From assembly GCA_037139415.1 (NCBI GenBank), contig JBAXGN010000002.1, forward strand, positions 43,439 through 107,438: a stretch of 64,000 nt of DNA, in the 5' to 3' direction. Positions 29,749 through 38,783 of the stretch are shown piece by piece. This DNA is from Verrucomicrobiota bacterium. GTDB lineage: Bacteria > Verrucomicrobiota > Verrucomicrobiia > Limisphaerales > Fontisphaeraceae. A program made the position numbers and the translations under genes. Within the stretch, counting starts at the first letter, position 1, and every line of letters starts with the position of its first letter. The notes under the pieces were generated by a model that saw only the letters and a list, made by a program, of their open reading frames with translations, did no database searches and was not told where the DNA came from.

Positions 29749-31521
29749 TTAATAATCAAACAGGCTTGGCGCCACGGCGCGCGCCAGATTTTGTGAGCGA
29801 CGTAAAATTTCCTGGCCACATTCGCAGCCGAGCGCAAACTCGGCCAGTTCCCTGGCTTCGGGCATTTTAAGACGCCGGATGATGAACTTGATTTGCGGCA
29901 CCATGGCGGGCGAGGCGCTTAATTCGTCCACCCCCAGCCCGAGCAGCAGGGGAGTCATGACGGGGTCACCCGCCATTTCCCCGCAAACGCCAACCCATAA
30001 CCCTTGTTGGTGGGCGGCGAGCACGGTGGTGTGAATGAGCTGCAACACAGATGGATGAGTGGGTTCATACAGGTGGGCCACTTTCTCGTTCATGCGGTCC
30101 ACCGCCAGCGTATATTGTATCAAATCGTTGGTGCCGATGCTGAAAAATTTCACCCGTTTTGCCAGCGCATTGGCGGCCAGCGCGGCGGAGGGAATCTCAA
30201 TCATCGCCCCAATTTCCATTTTGTGATCGTACGGCACGCCGTCACGGCGCAACTCATCCTGGCATTGTTCCAGCAGCGCGTTAGCCTGATCCAGCTCATG
30301 GATGCCTGAGATCATGGGGTACATCAGTTTGACGTTGCCGCTGACGCTGGCGCGCAAGATGGCCCGCAATTGAGCCTTGAATACCTCCGGCTGTTGGAGG
30401 CAGAAACGAATCGCGCGCCAGCCGTAAAAGGAACTGGCTTCACGCGAGATGTTCACATGGCTGAGAAACTTGTCGCCGCCCAAATCCAAGGTGCGAATGA
30501 CGACCGGGTGCGGCTTGAGCGCTTCAGCCATGCGCTGGTATTCCTGATATTGTTCTTCTTCCGTCGGCGCGGTGTCGCGATTCAAAAACAAATACTCGGT
30601 GCGGAATAGTCCCACCCCCTCCGCGCCGGAAACTTTGACTGCCTCGGTGTCGTCAGCGCCTTCGACATTGGCGGAGAGCAGGAGCCGGTTGCCGTCGAGG
30701 GTCAACGCGGGTTGATCCCGTAAATCCCGCAAGTTTTCGTGTAACGATAATTGCTTGCGCACCAGTTGCCCGTATTCAAACAGGGTCTGATCCGTCGGAT
30801 TAAGGATGACGATGCCGTTAAAACCGTCCAGCAGGGCGTATTGGCCGGAAACAATTTCCAGCGTGGCTTTCTCCAAGGCCACCACTGCCGGAATTTGCAT
30901 AGCGCGGGCCATGATGGCCGTGTGTGAGGTGCGACTGCCAATATCCGTGGCAAACCCCAGCACCATCTTTTTATTCAAGGCGGCGGTGGTGGAGGGGGTC
31001 AGGTCCTGGCTGACGATAATGCAAGGCTCGGAGAGGCTGCCCAACTGACCCTCATCCAGGCACCCCATTAAATTATTCAGGACGCGCGAGGTCACGTCCT
31101 TCAGGTCGGACACTCGTTCCCGCAAGTATTCGTCCTCCATGGCGGCCATGGCGGCGGAGTATTTTTCGGTGACCTGTTGAAAGGCAAACTCTGCGTTCAT
31201 GCGTTTCCGCTGGATTGCCCCGAGGACTTCCTCGGTGATCATGGGGTCTTCGAGCAGCAGTAGGTGCGCGTCGAAAATCATCGCGTCCGTTGCTCCCATG
31301 CTCTGCGCCAGATGATGCTGTAAGGCCTGGATTTGCCGGCGGGAGAGCATCAAAGCTTCCTGGAAACGATGGATTTGCTCCGGCACTTCCGCATCGGACA
31401 ATTGCAGGTGTGGAATCGTCTGCTCGCGATTGCTCAAGACCAATACTTTGCCCCGGCAGACCCCGTTTGAAACAGGAATGCCGCGCAAGACACGCTCACT
31501 TGTTGTCCCGGTCCCAGACAT
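29749..31521 (-). CDS. ptsI: Phosphoenolpyruvate-protein phosphotransferase (enzyme I)
   Basis: A 590-aa cytoplasmic enzyme I that takes phosphate from PEP and passes it to HPr. The active-site histidine is H200 in GSRTSHTAIMARAMQIP. The PEP-binding barrel has GVGLFRTEYLFLNRD, RTLDLGGDKFLSH, FFSIGTNDLIQYTLAVDR and the catalytic Cys in GVCGEMAGDP. No HPr, EIIA or EIIBC gene lies nearby. The only partner is the nucleotidyltransferase 6 bp downstream, which suggests a housekeeping or regulatory PTS rather than a sugar-specific operon. Length is typical (about 575). Confidence 0.96.
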   Translation of the reverse strand: MSGTGTTSERVLRGIPVSNGVCRGKVLVLSNREQTIPHLQLSDAEVPEQIHRFQEALMLSRRQIQALQHHLAQSMGATDAMIFDAHLLLLEDPMITEEVLGAIQRKRMNAEFAFQQVTEKYSAAMAAMEDEYLRERVSDLKDVTSRVLNNLMGCLDEGQLGSLSEPCIIVSQDLTPSTTAALNKKMVLGFATDIGSRTSHTAIMARAMQIPAVVALEKATLEIVSGQYALLDGFNGIVILNPTDQTLFEYGQLVRKQLSLHENLRDLRDQPALTLDGNRLLLSANVEGADDTEAVKVSGAEGVGLFRTEYLFLNRDTAPTEEEQYQEYQRMAEALKPHPVVIRTLDLGGDKFLSHVNISREASSFYGWRAIRFCLQQPEVFKAQLRAILRASVSGNVKLMYPMISGIHELDQANALLEQCQDELRRDGVPYDHKMEIGAMIEIPSAALAANALAKRVKFFSIGTNDLIQYTLAVDRMNEKVAHLYEPTHPSVLQLIHTTVLAAHQQGLWVGVCGEMAGDPVMTPLLLGLGVDELSASPAMVPQIKFIIRRLKMPEARELAEFALGCECGQEILRRSQNLARAVAPSLFDY

Positions 31522-31752
31522 GTTGGTGGGGTTATAGCGTGTTTCACGGCGCTTGAAAAGAAATAAAAGACCGTGATTGTGGCTCCGTCAATTGTGCGTT
31601 TTAAACAACTTACCTTCTGAATTGAAATTGACGCCAGGCGGAGCTTATTCTATAAACACATTGCTGCCGACTAAGTTTGAGCGGCGTGAGTTGAGTTGAG
31701 CTGATAGTGAATCGTGGGGGCGTGGCAAATAGTGAAAATTTTAATTTTAATT

Positions 31753-32073
31753 ATGAAAACAATGTTCAAATCGCTGGCGGCACCGGCCGCTCTGCTAACC
31801 TTAACTACGCCATCCTTGGCGGCGGATTATGCCAACAACCCGGCGTACGCCGGGCATCCGTTTGAAACCCAGTTGTGGCACGGCTTGGTGCTGGCGCTGA
31901 TGTATGCCACGGTGGGCGCCATGTTGTTATTCCTAAGCTTTAAAGCGATTGACAAAGCCATCACGAAAATTGATCTCGAAGGCGAAATTCTGAAGGGCAA
32001 CGTCGCCGCCGCCATTTTCTCCGCTGGCATCCTGATCGGCATGGCAATTATTCTGGCGGCGGCGATTGGTTGA
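31753..32073 (+). CDS. DUF350-family membrane protein
   Basis: A 106-aa protein with a probable signal or first helix (FKSLAAPAALLTLTTPSLAA) and two further hydrophobic segments (HGLVLALMYATVGAMLLFLSF and AAIFSAGILIGMAIILAAAI). The repeated half with FKAIDKAITKIDLEGEILKGN is typical of DUF350 (YjfL-like). I take the ATG at 31753; one at 31714 would add 13 hydrophobic residues. It is the first gene of a three-gene set with a lipoprotein and a glutathionylspermidine-synthase-like enzyme, an arrangement that parallels E. coli yjfL-yjfM-yjfC. Confidence 0.85.
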   Translation: MKTMFKSLAAPAALLTLTTPSLAADYANNPAYAGHPFETQLWHGLVLALMYATVGAMLLFLSFKAIDKAITKIDLEGEILKGNVAAAIFSAGILIGMAIILAAAIG

Positions 32074-32103
32074 ACAACATCCTGGTTTTTACCCGAGGAT
32101 GTC

Positions 32104-32541
32104 ATGAAACCACGCAAAGCTTCGCAGCAGGTCACCTTGGTGTTGTCCGGTGCGCTTACGCTGGTCACCGTGGCGGGATGCTCGCGGTCGGTACAGCCGC
32201 CCTTGATGAATGTGCAACTGGAAAAGGACACCAACCAGTACACGAACAACACGCAAGTCGCCGGGCGCGGGTATTATCATTCGCATTCGGGCATCTGGTA
32301 TCCATTCCCTTGGGGACACTACGATTCGCGTTACGGCTATTTTTATGACGGGCAATGGAGCGCCCAACCGCGCATGGGGCCGCCGCCCATGATTGCCTCA
32401 ACCCCAAAAGGCCTTGCCAGTCTGGCTCCGCAAAGTCGCAGTAGCAGTTCATACGGCGGTTCCACGCATAGCAGCAGCCACTCCAGCGGCAGCATCAGCC
32501 GTGGCGGCTTCGGCTCCTCGGGGCATTCCGCCAGCTCTTGA
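32104..32541 (+). CDS. Putative lipoprotein, Ser/Gly/His-rich
   Basis: A 145-aa exported protein. The N-terminus has a lipoprotein signal with lipobox TVAGC (Cys near residue 26). A middle segment rich in His, Tyr and Trp (HSHSGIWYPFPWGHYDSRYG) precedes a low-complexity Ser/Gly tail that begins near residue 110. It sits between the DUF350 gene (30 bp upstream) and the ATP-grasp-type enzyme gene (4 bp downstream), in the place taken by the DUF1190 protein YjfM in enterobacteria, although sequence similarity to it is not obvious. Confidence 0.75.
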   Translation: MKPRKASQQVTLVLSGALTLVTVAGCSRSVQPPLMNVQLEKDTNQYTNNTQVAGRGYYHSHSGIWYPFPWGHYDSRYGYFYDGQWSAQPRMGPPPMIASTPKGLASLAPQSRSSSSYGGSTHSSSHSSGSISRGGFGSSGHSASS

Positions 32542-32545
32542 ACCG

Positions 32546-33682
32546 ATGCAACGTCATCCCATTACCCCGCGGCCCAACTGGCAAGCCACGGTCGAAGAGC
32601 AAGGGCTCACGTATCATACCTTGGACGGAGCGCCGTATTGGCATGAGTCGGCCTATTACGAGTTGACCAGCGAGGAGGTGGACGCGTTGGAGCAGGCCGC
32701 CAACGATCTGCATGCGTTGTGCATCGCAGCCGCGGAACAGGTCATTCAGCAGAAACGCTGGGATGAATTGGCGATTCCGTCGGCGGCGGTACCAGTCATC
32801 TTGAAGTCCTGGGAACGGGATGACTTCAGTCTTTATGGACGGTTTGATTTTGCGTATGACCCGGCCTCGGGACCGCCGAAATTGTTGGAATACAATGCGG
32901 ATACGCCAACGGGGTTGGTGGAAGCCGCTGTGGCGCAATGGTATTGGCTCCAGGATCAATTCAAGGATTCCGACCAGTTTAATTCGGTCCACGAACGATT
33001 GATTGCAGCCTGGCAGAAATTGAAAAGAACTGGGGCGGAACGGGTACACTTGGCGGGGATCAAAGAACATTTGGAGGACGCCCAGACAGTGTTGTATCTC
33101 CAGGATACTTGCCACCAGGCTGAGCTGCTTGAAAAGCAGCTTTTCATTGAGGACATTGGATGGGATGCCCGGCGGAAGGTGTTTGTGGACCTTGATAATG
33201 AAGCCATCGAGACCTTGTTCAAACTGTATCCGTGGGAATGGCTGTTGGCGGAGGAGTTTGGCCAGCATTTGGCCCTGGAATCTTGCCGGATGATTGAGCC
33301 TGCCTGGAAAATGCTCCTTAGCAACAAAGCGTTGCTCCCCATCCTTTGGGAACTGTATCCTGAACATCCGAACCTATTGCCTGCCTATTCTGCTGAGGCG
33401 AAGCCGGCGGAACTCGACAGTTATGTGTTGAAACCGAAGCTGGGACGCGAGGGAGCCAATGTCAAAGTGGTCATCTGCAATCGGACCATGGCGGAAACCA
33501 CGGGAGATTACGGCCAGGAAGGGTTTATCGCCCAGGCCTACGGACCAGTCCCGACCTTTGACGGCTACTTTCCTATCATGGGCGTGTGGATGGTGGATCA
33601 CGAAGCCTGTGGATTGGGCATCCGGGAGGATACCAACTGGATCACCAGCAATACCTCTCTCTTCACGCCCCATATTTTTTAA
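32546..33682 (+). CDS. Glutathionylspermidine synthase-like ATP-grasp ligase
   Basis: A 378-aa enzyme of the GSP-synthase (ATP-grasp) family, related to E. coli YjfC/YgiC, which form amide bonds with ATP. I start at 32546 (QRHPITPRPNWQATVEEQG), 4 bp after the lipoprotein stop; a frame open from 32393 overlaps that gene and looks spurious. Family features: GRFDFAYDPASGPPKLLEYNADTPTGL (ATP/metal-binding Glu and Asn), LKPKLGREGANVKVV (P-loop-like lysine) and the C-terminal PIMGVWMVDHEACGLGIRED. No amidase domain is fused, so it is a synthetase-only form. The physiological peptide or amine substrate is unknown. Confidence 0.88.
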   Translation: MQRHPITPRPNWQATVEEQGLTYHTLDGAPYWHESAYYELTSEEVDALEQAANDLHALCIAAAEQVIQQKRWDELAIPSAAVPVILKSWERDDFSLYGRFDFAYDPASGPPKLLEYNADTPTGLVEAAVAQWYWLQDQFKDSDQFNSVHERLIAAWQKLKRTGAERVHLAGIKEHLEDAQTVLYLQDTCHQAELLEKQLFIEDIGWDARRKVFVDLDNEAIETLFKLYPWEWLLAEEFGQHLALESCRMIEPAWKMLLSNKALLPILWELYPEHPNLLPAYSAEAKPAELDSYVLKPKLGREGANVKVVICNRTMAETTGDYGQEGFIAQAYGPVPTFDGYFPIMGVWMVDHEACGLGIREDTNWITSNTSLFTPHIF

Positions 33683-33774
33683 ACTCCGGCGGGTTTGGTG
33701 CGGGCAGCGTAAAAGGACCAGGCGATCCGCTATCGGAAATTGCGGAACAGACAGCGGCACCCACCGTTAAAATC

Positions 33775-33806
33775 AAAACCGGCGGATCAAGCGATCCGCC
33801 GGTTTT
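33775..33806. terminator. Strong bidirectional terminator hairpin
   Basis: A perfect 14-bp inverted repeat: aaaaccggcggatc (33775-33788) and gatccgccggtttt (33793-33806) around a 4-nt loop. With A-run and T-run at its ends it can act as an intrinsic terminator for both convergent units: the GSP-synthase operon (+) and nrdJ (-). Confidence 0.8.
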
Positions 33807-33831
33807 GGTGCATTACTCTGCCTGGCGAACA

Positions 33832-36800
33832 TCAGGAGCAACCGAGACTTTCTCCACAATTTAAACATTTATAACAAGCCCCATTGCGCACGGCGACATG
33901 GCCGCAGTTCGGGCAGGTGGGGGCATCCCCCTGGTTGACAATCATGCGCGTAAGTTCATTGCCCCTCGGCGGGGTGACCACTTCCGCTTTTACCAGAATA
34001 TCAGTGTCGTTTGCCATGGGTAGGAGCCCAGGCACCGGGCGGTTTACCGCTTTTTTGACTTCCTCGAGCAGACCGGGAATGGCCAGTTCTTGCTGGTTGG
34101 TATTCGTTGAATTGGCCTCACGATAACCAGGGATGAATTGCAGCGCCATCCAGCGGAAGACATAATCTATAATGGAGGAGGCACTGCGAATTTCCGGGTG
34201 TTTGGTAAAGCCACTGGGCTCAAAGCGCTGGTGGGCGAATTTGCGGACGAGCGCTTCGAGCGGCACGCCGTATTGCAGGGACATGCTGGTGAGGGTGCCG
34301 ATGCTGTCCATTAGGCCGCCGATGGTGGACCCTTCCTTGGCCATGGTGATGAACAACTCGCCGGGTTGACCGTCCTCGAACAGGCCGACGGTGAGATAGC
34401 CTTCGTGCCCCGCGACATCGAATTTATGAGTGATGGCGGTGCGGGTTTCAGGCAACCGCCGACGCAACGGCTGGTTGATCTGGTCATGGAGCCGGGTAAT
34501 TTCGGCCTCCAGCATGGCGTTGCGCGCCTTCAGAGGTTCCACCTCCGGAGTTTTCTCCGCCGTAGCCGCATTTTTCTTGGTATTAAGCGGTTGGGAACGT
34601 TTGGAGCCATCGCGATAGATAGCCACGCATTTGAGGCCCATTTCCCAAGCGTTGACGTAGGCGTCGCGAATGTCCTTGACCGTGGCTTCGTTGGGCAGGT
34701 TGACGGTCTTGGAAATGGCCCCGCTGATAAACGGCTGGGCGGCAGCCATCATCATCAGGTGGGCCATGTAATGAATACTGCGCTTGCCTTTGGCGGGTTT
34801 GAACGCGCAATCAAAGATCGGTAGATGCTCGGGCTTGAGGCCACTGGTAATTACCGCTCCATTGTCAGTGACATCCTCGATGGTGTCGTGTTTGGCAATG
34901 TGGGCGATGATGGCTTGGAGTTCGTTTTCCGTATAACCCAAACGCCGTAGCGCGTCCGGCACGGTGCGATTCACAATTTTCAACGAGCCGCCGCCGGCCA
35001 GATTTTTGTATTTGATCAGCGCGATGTCCGGTTCGATGCCGGTAGTATCGCAATCCATGAGGAAGGCGATGGTGCCGGTAGGGGCCAGCACGGTGACCTG
35101 CGCGTTGCGATAGCCGGATTGCTGACCGCGTTCCAAGGCGCGGGTCCAGCAGGTGCGCGCCTCTTCTTTGAGGTAAGCAAACTCGCGGCTGGGCTGGATT
35201 TTTTCAACGGCGTCGCGATGCTGTTTGATGACGCCCAGCATGGATTCGACGTTGTCCCGGTTGATGGGGGTGGGTACGTGGGTGCAGCGGGCATCGCGGT
35301 AGCCGGGGAATGGGGCCATGACACCGGCGATTTCCGCGGATTGTTCGTAGGCGTAGCCGGTCATGATGGCGGTGATGGCGCCAGCCAAGGCACGCGCCTC
35401 ATCGGAATCATAGGAGAGACCGTAATCCATAATCAACGATCCGAGGTTGGCGTACCCCAGACCCAGCGTGCGAAAGGTATGTGAATTCTCAGCAATTTCC
35501 TTGGTGGGATAGCTGGCATTGTCAATCAGGATTTCCTGCGCAGTAATGTAGATGCGTACGGCTGCCTTGAACCGCTCGACATCAAAAACGCCGTCTTCGC
35601 GTTTAAACTTCATCAGGTTCAACGAGGCCAGATTGCAGGCGGTGTTGTTGATGAACACGTATTCTGAGCAGGGGTTGGTGGAATGAATCGGCTCCGTGCC
35701 CTTGCAGGTGTGCCAGCGCTGAATCGCGCCGTCGTATTGCAGTCCGGGATCGCCGCAGACCCAAGTCCCTTCGGCGATTTTTTCCAACAGGCGGCTGGCA
35801 TCCTTCTTCGCAATCGGCTGGCCGCCAATGACCGTGCGGGTCCACCATTCCTTGCCTTCCAGCGCCGCGCGCATGAACTCATCGCTGACACGCACGGATA
35901 AATTTTCGTTCTGATACATCACCGATCCATAGGCTTCGCCGTTGAACGAGCCGTCGTAACCCTGTTCGATCAGTGCCCAAGCCTTGCGCTCTTCCCGGGC
36001 TTTGGCATCAATGAATTCCTCGATGTCGCCATGCCAGTCGCGCAGGGTGTTCATCTTCGCGGCACGGCGGGTTTTACCGCCGGATTTGACGACGTTGGCC
36101 ACCTGGTCATACACCTTAAGAAAGCTAAGCGGGCCGCTGGGTTTGCCGCCGCCGGACAGTTTTTCCTTGCTCGAACGGATCGGGCTGAGATCGCTGCCGG
36201 TGCCGGAACCGTACTTGAACAGCATGGCCTCCGAATGCGCCAGTTGCATGATGGATTCCATGTTGTCGGCCACGGATTGGATGAAGCAGGCGCTGCCCTG
36301 CGGGTATTCATACTGCGTGGTGGCGCGTTCCGCTTCGCCTGTTTTCTCATTGAAGAACCAATTACCGCGTCCGGAATTCTTGCCGATGTGGTATTGATGA
36401 AACAGGCCGACGTTAAACCAGACCGGCGAATTAAACGCACCATACTGGTTCAGGCACAGCCACGTCAGCTCTTCATAGAAGAGTTCGCCATCCGCCTTGC
36501 TGAAATAACCGTCCTTGATACCCCAATCCGCGATGGTGCGGGTGACTCGATGAATCAATTGGCGGACGGAATATTCGCGTTCCCCGGTCTTTTGGGGATC
36601 ACCGTAAAAATATTTCGAGCAGACCACTTTTGTGGCAAGCCCGGACCAAGTCTTGGGAACTTCGACCCCCTCCTGTTTAAAAATGGCCTTGCCATTGTCA
36701 TCGGTAATTTCGGCCGTGCGTTTCTCCCATTCCACCTGGTCAAACGGACTGACTTTGGAGGTGCTGAATACGCGTTCGAGTTTCAGGGCTTTTTTACCAC

Positions 36801-36897
36801 CTGCGGACCGGGCGGAGCGGGAGGCGGAAGTTACAGTTGTGCGACGCCGCGTCTGCACTGGTGAAGACGACACCACTTGTTCACGTGTATCAATCAT
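33832..36897 (-). CDS. nrdJ: Vitamin B12-dependent ribonucleotide reductase (class II)
   Basis: A 1021-aa adenosylcobalamin-dependent reductase that makes deoxyribonucleotides with or without oxygen. I start at 36897 (MIDTREQVVSSSP); a frame open to 36969 adds 24 residues without support. Recognisable blocks: FNSPVWFNVG, GTGSDLSPIRSSKEKLSGGG, HSTNPCSEYVFINNTACNLA (active-site NPCSE region), VLAPTGTIAFLMDCDTTGIE, and a late LIDYVFRW-like block. The C-terminus carries a Cys4-like zinc ribbon (CPNCG ... CYKCLNCG) and a terminal Cys near the last residue for re-reduction. No cobalamin riboswitch was recognised upstream. Confidence 0.96.
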   Translation of the reverse strand: MIDTREQVVSSSPVQTRRRTTVTSASRSARSAGGKKALKLERVFSTSKVSPFDQVEWEKRTAEITDDNGKAIFKQEGVEVPKTWSGLATKVVCSKYFYGDPQKTGEREYSVRQLIHRVTRTIADWGIKDGYFSKADGELFYEELTWLCLNQYGAFNSPVWFNVGLFHQYHIGKNSGRGNWFFNEKTGEAERATTQYEYPQGSACFIQSVADNMESIMQLAHSEAMLFKYGSGTGSDLSPIRSSKEKLSGGGKPSGPLSFLKVYDQVANVVKSGGKTRRAAKMNTLRDWHGDIEEFIDAKAREERKAWALIEQGYDGSFNGEAYGSVMYQNENLSVRVSDEFMRAALEGKEWWTRTVIGGQPIAKKDASRLLEKIAEGTWVCGDPGLQYDGAIQRWHTCKGTEPIHSTNPCSEYVFINNTACNLASLNLMKFKREDGVFDVERFKAAVRIYITAQEILIDNASYPTKEIAENSHTFRTLGLGYANLGSLIMDYGLSYDSDEARALAGAITAIMTGYAYEQSAEIAGVMAPFPGYRDARCTHVPTPINRDNVESMLGVIKQHRDAVEKIQPSREFAYLKEEARTCWTRALERGQQSGYRNAQVTVLAPTGTIAFLMDCDTTGIEPDIALIKYKNLAGGGSLKIVNRTVPDALRRLGYTENELQAIIAHIAKHDTIEDVTDNGAVITSGLKPEHLPIFDCAFKPAKGKRSIHYMAHLMMMAAAQPFISGAISKTVNLPNEATVKDIRDAYVNAWEMGLKCVAIYRDGSKRSQPLNTKKNAATAEKTPEVEPLKARNAMLEAEITRLHDQINQPLRRRLPETRTAITHKFDVAGHEGYLTVGLFEDGQPGELFITMAKEGSTIGGLMDSIGTLTSMSLQYGVPLEALVRKFAHQRFEPSGFTKHPEIRSASSIIDYVFRWMALQFIPGYREANSTNTNQQELAIPGLLEEVKKAVNRPVPGLLPMANDTDILVKAEVVTPPRGNELTRMIVNQGDAPTCPNCGHVAVRNGACYKCLNCGESLGCS

Positions 36898-37043
36898 AGC
36901 TAAAATCTCGTTAATGTTTTGGAAGCGGTTCCCATGGCCAACTCTGGCCAAGGAAAGGGCTAACGTCACCCAACTACCAAGGATACTTCAGCATCGCTGT
37001 CGACGCAAAAGACCCCATTAGTTGGGGGGCAAAGGGCAACATA

Positions 37044-37059
37044 CTACAATAGGTTGTGG
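37044..37059 (-). promoter_or_regulatory. Candidate NrdR box upstream of nrdJ
   Basis: On the nrdJ strand this reads CCACAACCTATTGTAG, an imperfect palindrome with CCACAA and TTGTAG arms. It matches the known NrdR box (acaCwAtATaTwGtg) at about two thirds of positions. It lies about 150 bp upstream of the nrdJ start. NrdR boxes usually come in pairs about three helical turns apart, and I do not see a convincing partner, so this remains weak. Confidence 0.3.
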
Positions 37060-37184
37060 TGACAAGAATTTTTTTGAAAATTATTTCTTCACGCTTTATT
37101 CCCCATTTTGGGATGGCTAAGTCCCCGGAAATAAGGCAGTTATCATCCGTTGGTGAATAACTCAAAACCAAGCGGTGAATAAAA

Positions 37185-38657
37185 TCATCTGCGTTGGCGA
37201 GGTTTATCCGGACCTGCTTTTCGGCGCACGGGTTCGATGGTTTTGGGGCGCGCGCGCGGGGCCAGGACAACGGGACACCCCTCGTAACCAAACGCTTTTC
37301 GCAACGCATTCTGCAAATACTTCTCGTAGGGCGGCGAAAATAGCTCTTTGCGGTTCACAAACAGCAGGAACGTTGGCGGCGCGACTTGGGTCTGGGTGGC
37401 GTAAAATAACTTGAGAAAATGCCCTTGGTCACTGATCGGTTGGCGGCGTTCGATGGCGTCTTGCACGACGCGGTTGAGGATGGCCGTGGGGACTTTCTGC
37501 TGGAGTTGGGCGGCGACGAAGCGAATGGCCTCAAGTAGGCGATCCAAGTGGAAACCGGATTTTGCCGAAGCGAAAATGACTGGTGCAAAATCAAGAAAAA
37601 ACAAATTTTTATGCACCCATTCGCTGAAATTTGCGAGCGTGGACGATGCTTCCCGGGTGCCGCGCTGGGGCCGGAGGTCTTCCTTCTCCCGCGCCGCGCG
37701 CACGTCGTCCTCCATTAAGTCCCATTTGTTAACCACGATGACACACGCCTTTTTTTGCTCCATAATGATGTCGCCGATTTTCTTGTCCTGTTCCAGGACG
37801 CCCATTTCGGCGTCCAGCACCAGCACAACAATATCACAGCGGGCGATGGATTCCTCGGCGCGTTGGACGCTGAAAAACTCGACGGTGTCGTCCACCCGGT
37901 TCCGTTTGCGCATGCCGGCGGTGTCAATTAAGATATATTTCTGCCGCACCCCCTCGGTGTCCACCTCGAACGGCACGTCAATCGCGTCGCGCGTGGTGCC
38001 GGGAATGGGGCTGACAATGACGCGCTTGGATTGGGTGAGCGCGTTGATGATGGACGACTTGCCGACATTGGGTCGCCCCACGATGGCCAGTTTCACCGGC
38101 GCGCCGGAAACGGCGGCGCCTTCGATGACCGGGGTTTCGGTAACTTCCGCTTTTGGCAGGCCCGCCAAGGCAGCGTCTAGCATCGGTTCGAGGCCGCGGT
38201 TGTGCAGTGCCGACACCGGAAACACCGAGGCGAAGCCGAGCCGTGCAAAATCGACACTTTTCTCGTCCACCTCACTGGAATCCGCCTTGTTGGCGGCTAC
38301 GAGGATGATTTTTCCGGATTTGCGCAGTCGCGCGGCAACTTCGATATCCAGTGGCACCAAACCCTCCTTGAGGTTCACTACGAACAGGATCACATTCGCC
38401 GAATCAATGGCGATTTGCACCTGTTCAAACGCGGCCCGGGTGAGCGCATCCTCCGTTTTCTCGCCCCGCAGCAGGCCGATGCCGCCGGTATCTACCAACG
38501 TGAACGGATTCCCGTGCCACTCGGCTTCCGCGATTACGCGATCACGAGTCACACCGGGTTGATCATGCACAATGGCGATGCGCCGCCCGACAATCCGGTT
38601 AAACAGCGCGGATTTGCCGACGTTTGGCCGTCCCACAATGGCAATAATACCTGTCAT
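37185..38657 (-). CDS. der: Ribosome biogenesis GTPase Der (EngA)
   Basis: A 490-aa cytoplasmic GTPase with two tandem G domains, needed for 50S subunit assembly. Domain 1 has GRPNVGKSALFNRI, DTGG and NKAD. Domain 2 (from about residue 190) has GRPNVGKSSIINAL, DTAG and NKWD. A C-terminal KH-like domain follows (about 385-475, LLFVNRKELFSPPYEKYL). The insert before the KH-like domain is a little long compared with E. coli. The tail is basic (RARPKTIEPVRRKAGPDKPRQRR in part). Lone minus-strand gene. Confidence 0.97.
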   Translation of the reverse strand: MTGIIAIVGRPNVGKSALFNRIVGRRIAIVHDQPGVTRDRVIAEAEWHGNPFTLVDTGGIGLLRGEKTEDALTRAAFEQVQIAIDSANVILFVVNLKEGLVPLDIEVAARLRKSGKIILVAANKADSSEVDEKSVDFARLGFASVFPVSALHNRGLEPMLDAALAGLPKAEVTETPVIEGAAVSGAPVKLAIVGRPNVGKSSIINALTQSKRVIVSPIPGTTRDAIDVPFEVDTEGVRQKYILIDTAGMRKRNRVDDTVEFFSVQRAEESIARCDIVVLVLDAEMGVLEQDKKIGDIIMEQKKACVIVVNKWDLMEDDVRAAREKEDLRPQRGTREASSTLANFSEWVHKNLFFLDFAPVIFASAKSGFHLDRLLEAIRFVAAQLQQKVPTAILNRVVQDAIERRQPISDQGHFLKLFYATQTQVAPPTFLLFVNRKELFSPPYEKYLQNALRKAFGYEGCPVVLAPRARPKTIEPVRRKAGPDKPRQRR

Positions 38658-38783
38658 GGGTACCAGGATGCATGAAAAGGCGGCTTAAGAAAAGCTTAAA
38701 ACCAAGGAGGATGATGGCGGGGCTGACGGCGGCAAGCCCAGCTTGGGCCGCGATGGTGCAGGACGGCTCGTATTATTAGCGAA

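Noticed and set aside
36898..37184. Cobalamin riboswitch ahead of the B12-dependent nrdJ
   Set aside because: I looked for the B12 box and its conserved neighbours on the minus strand and did not find them.
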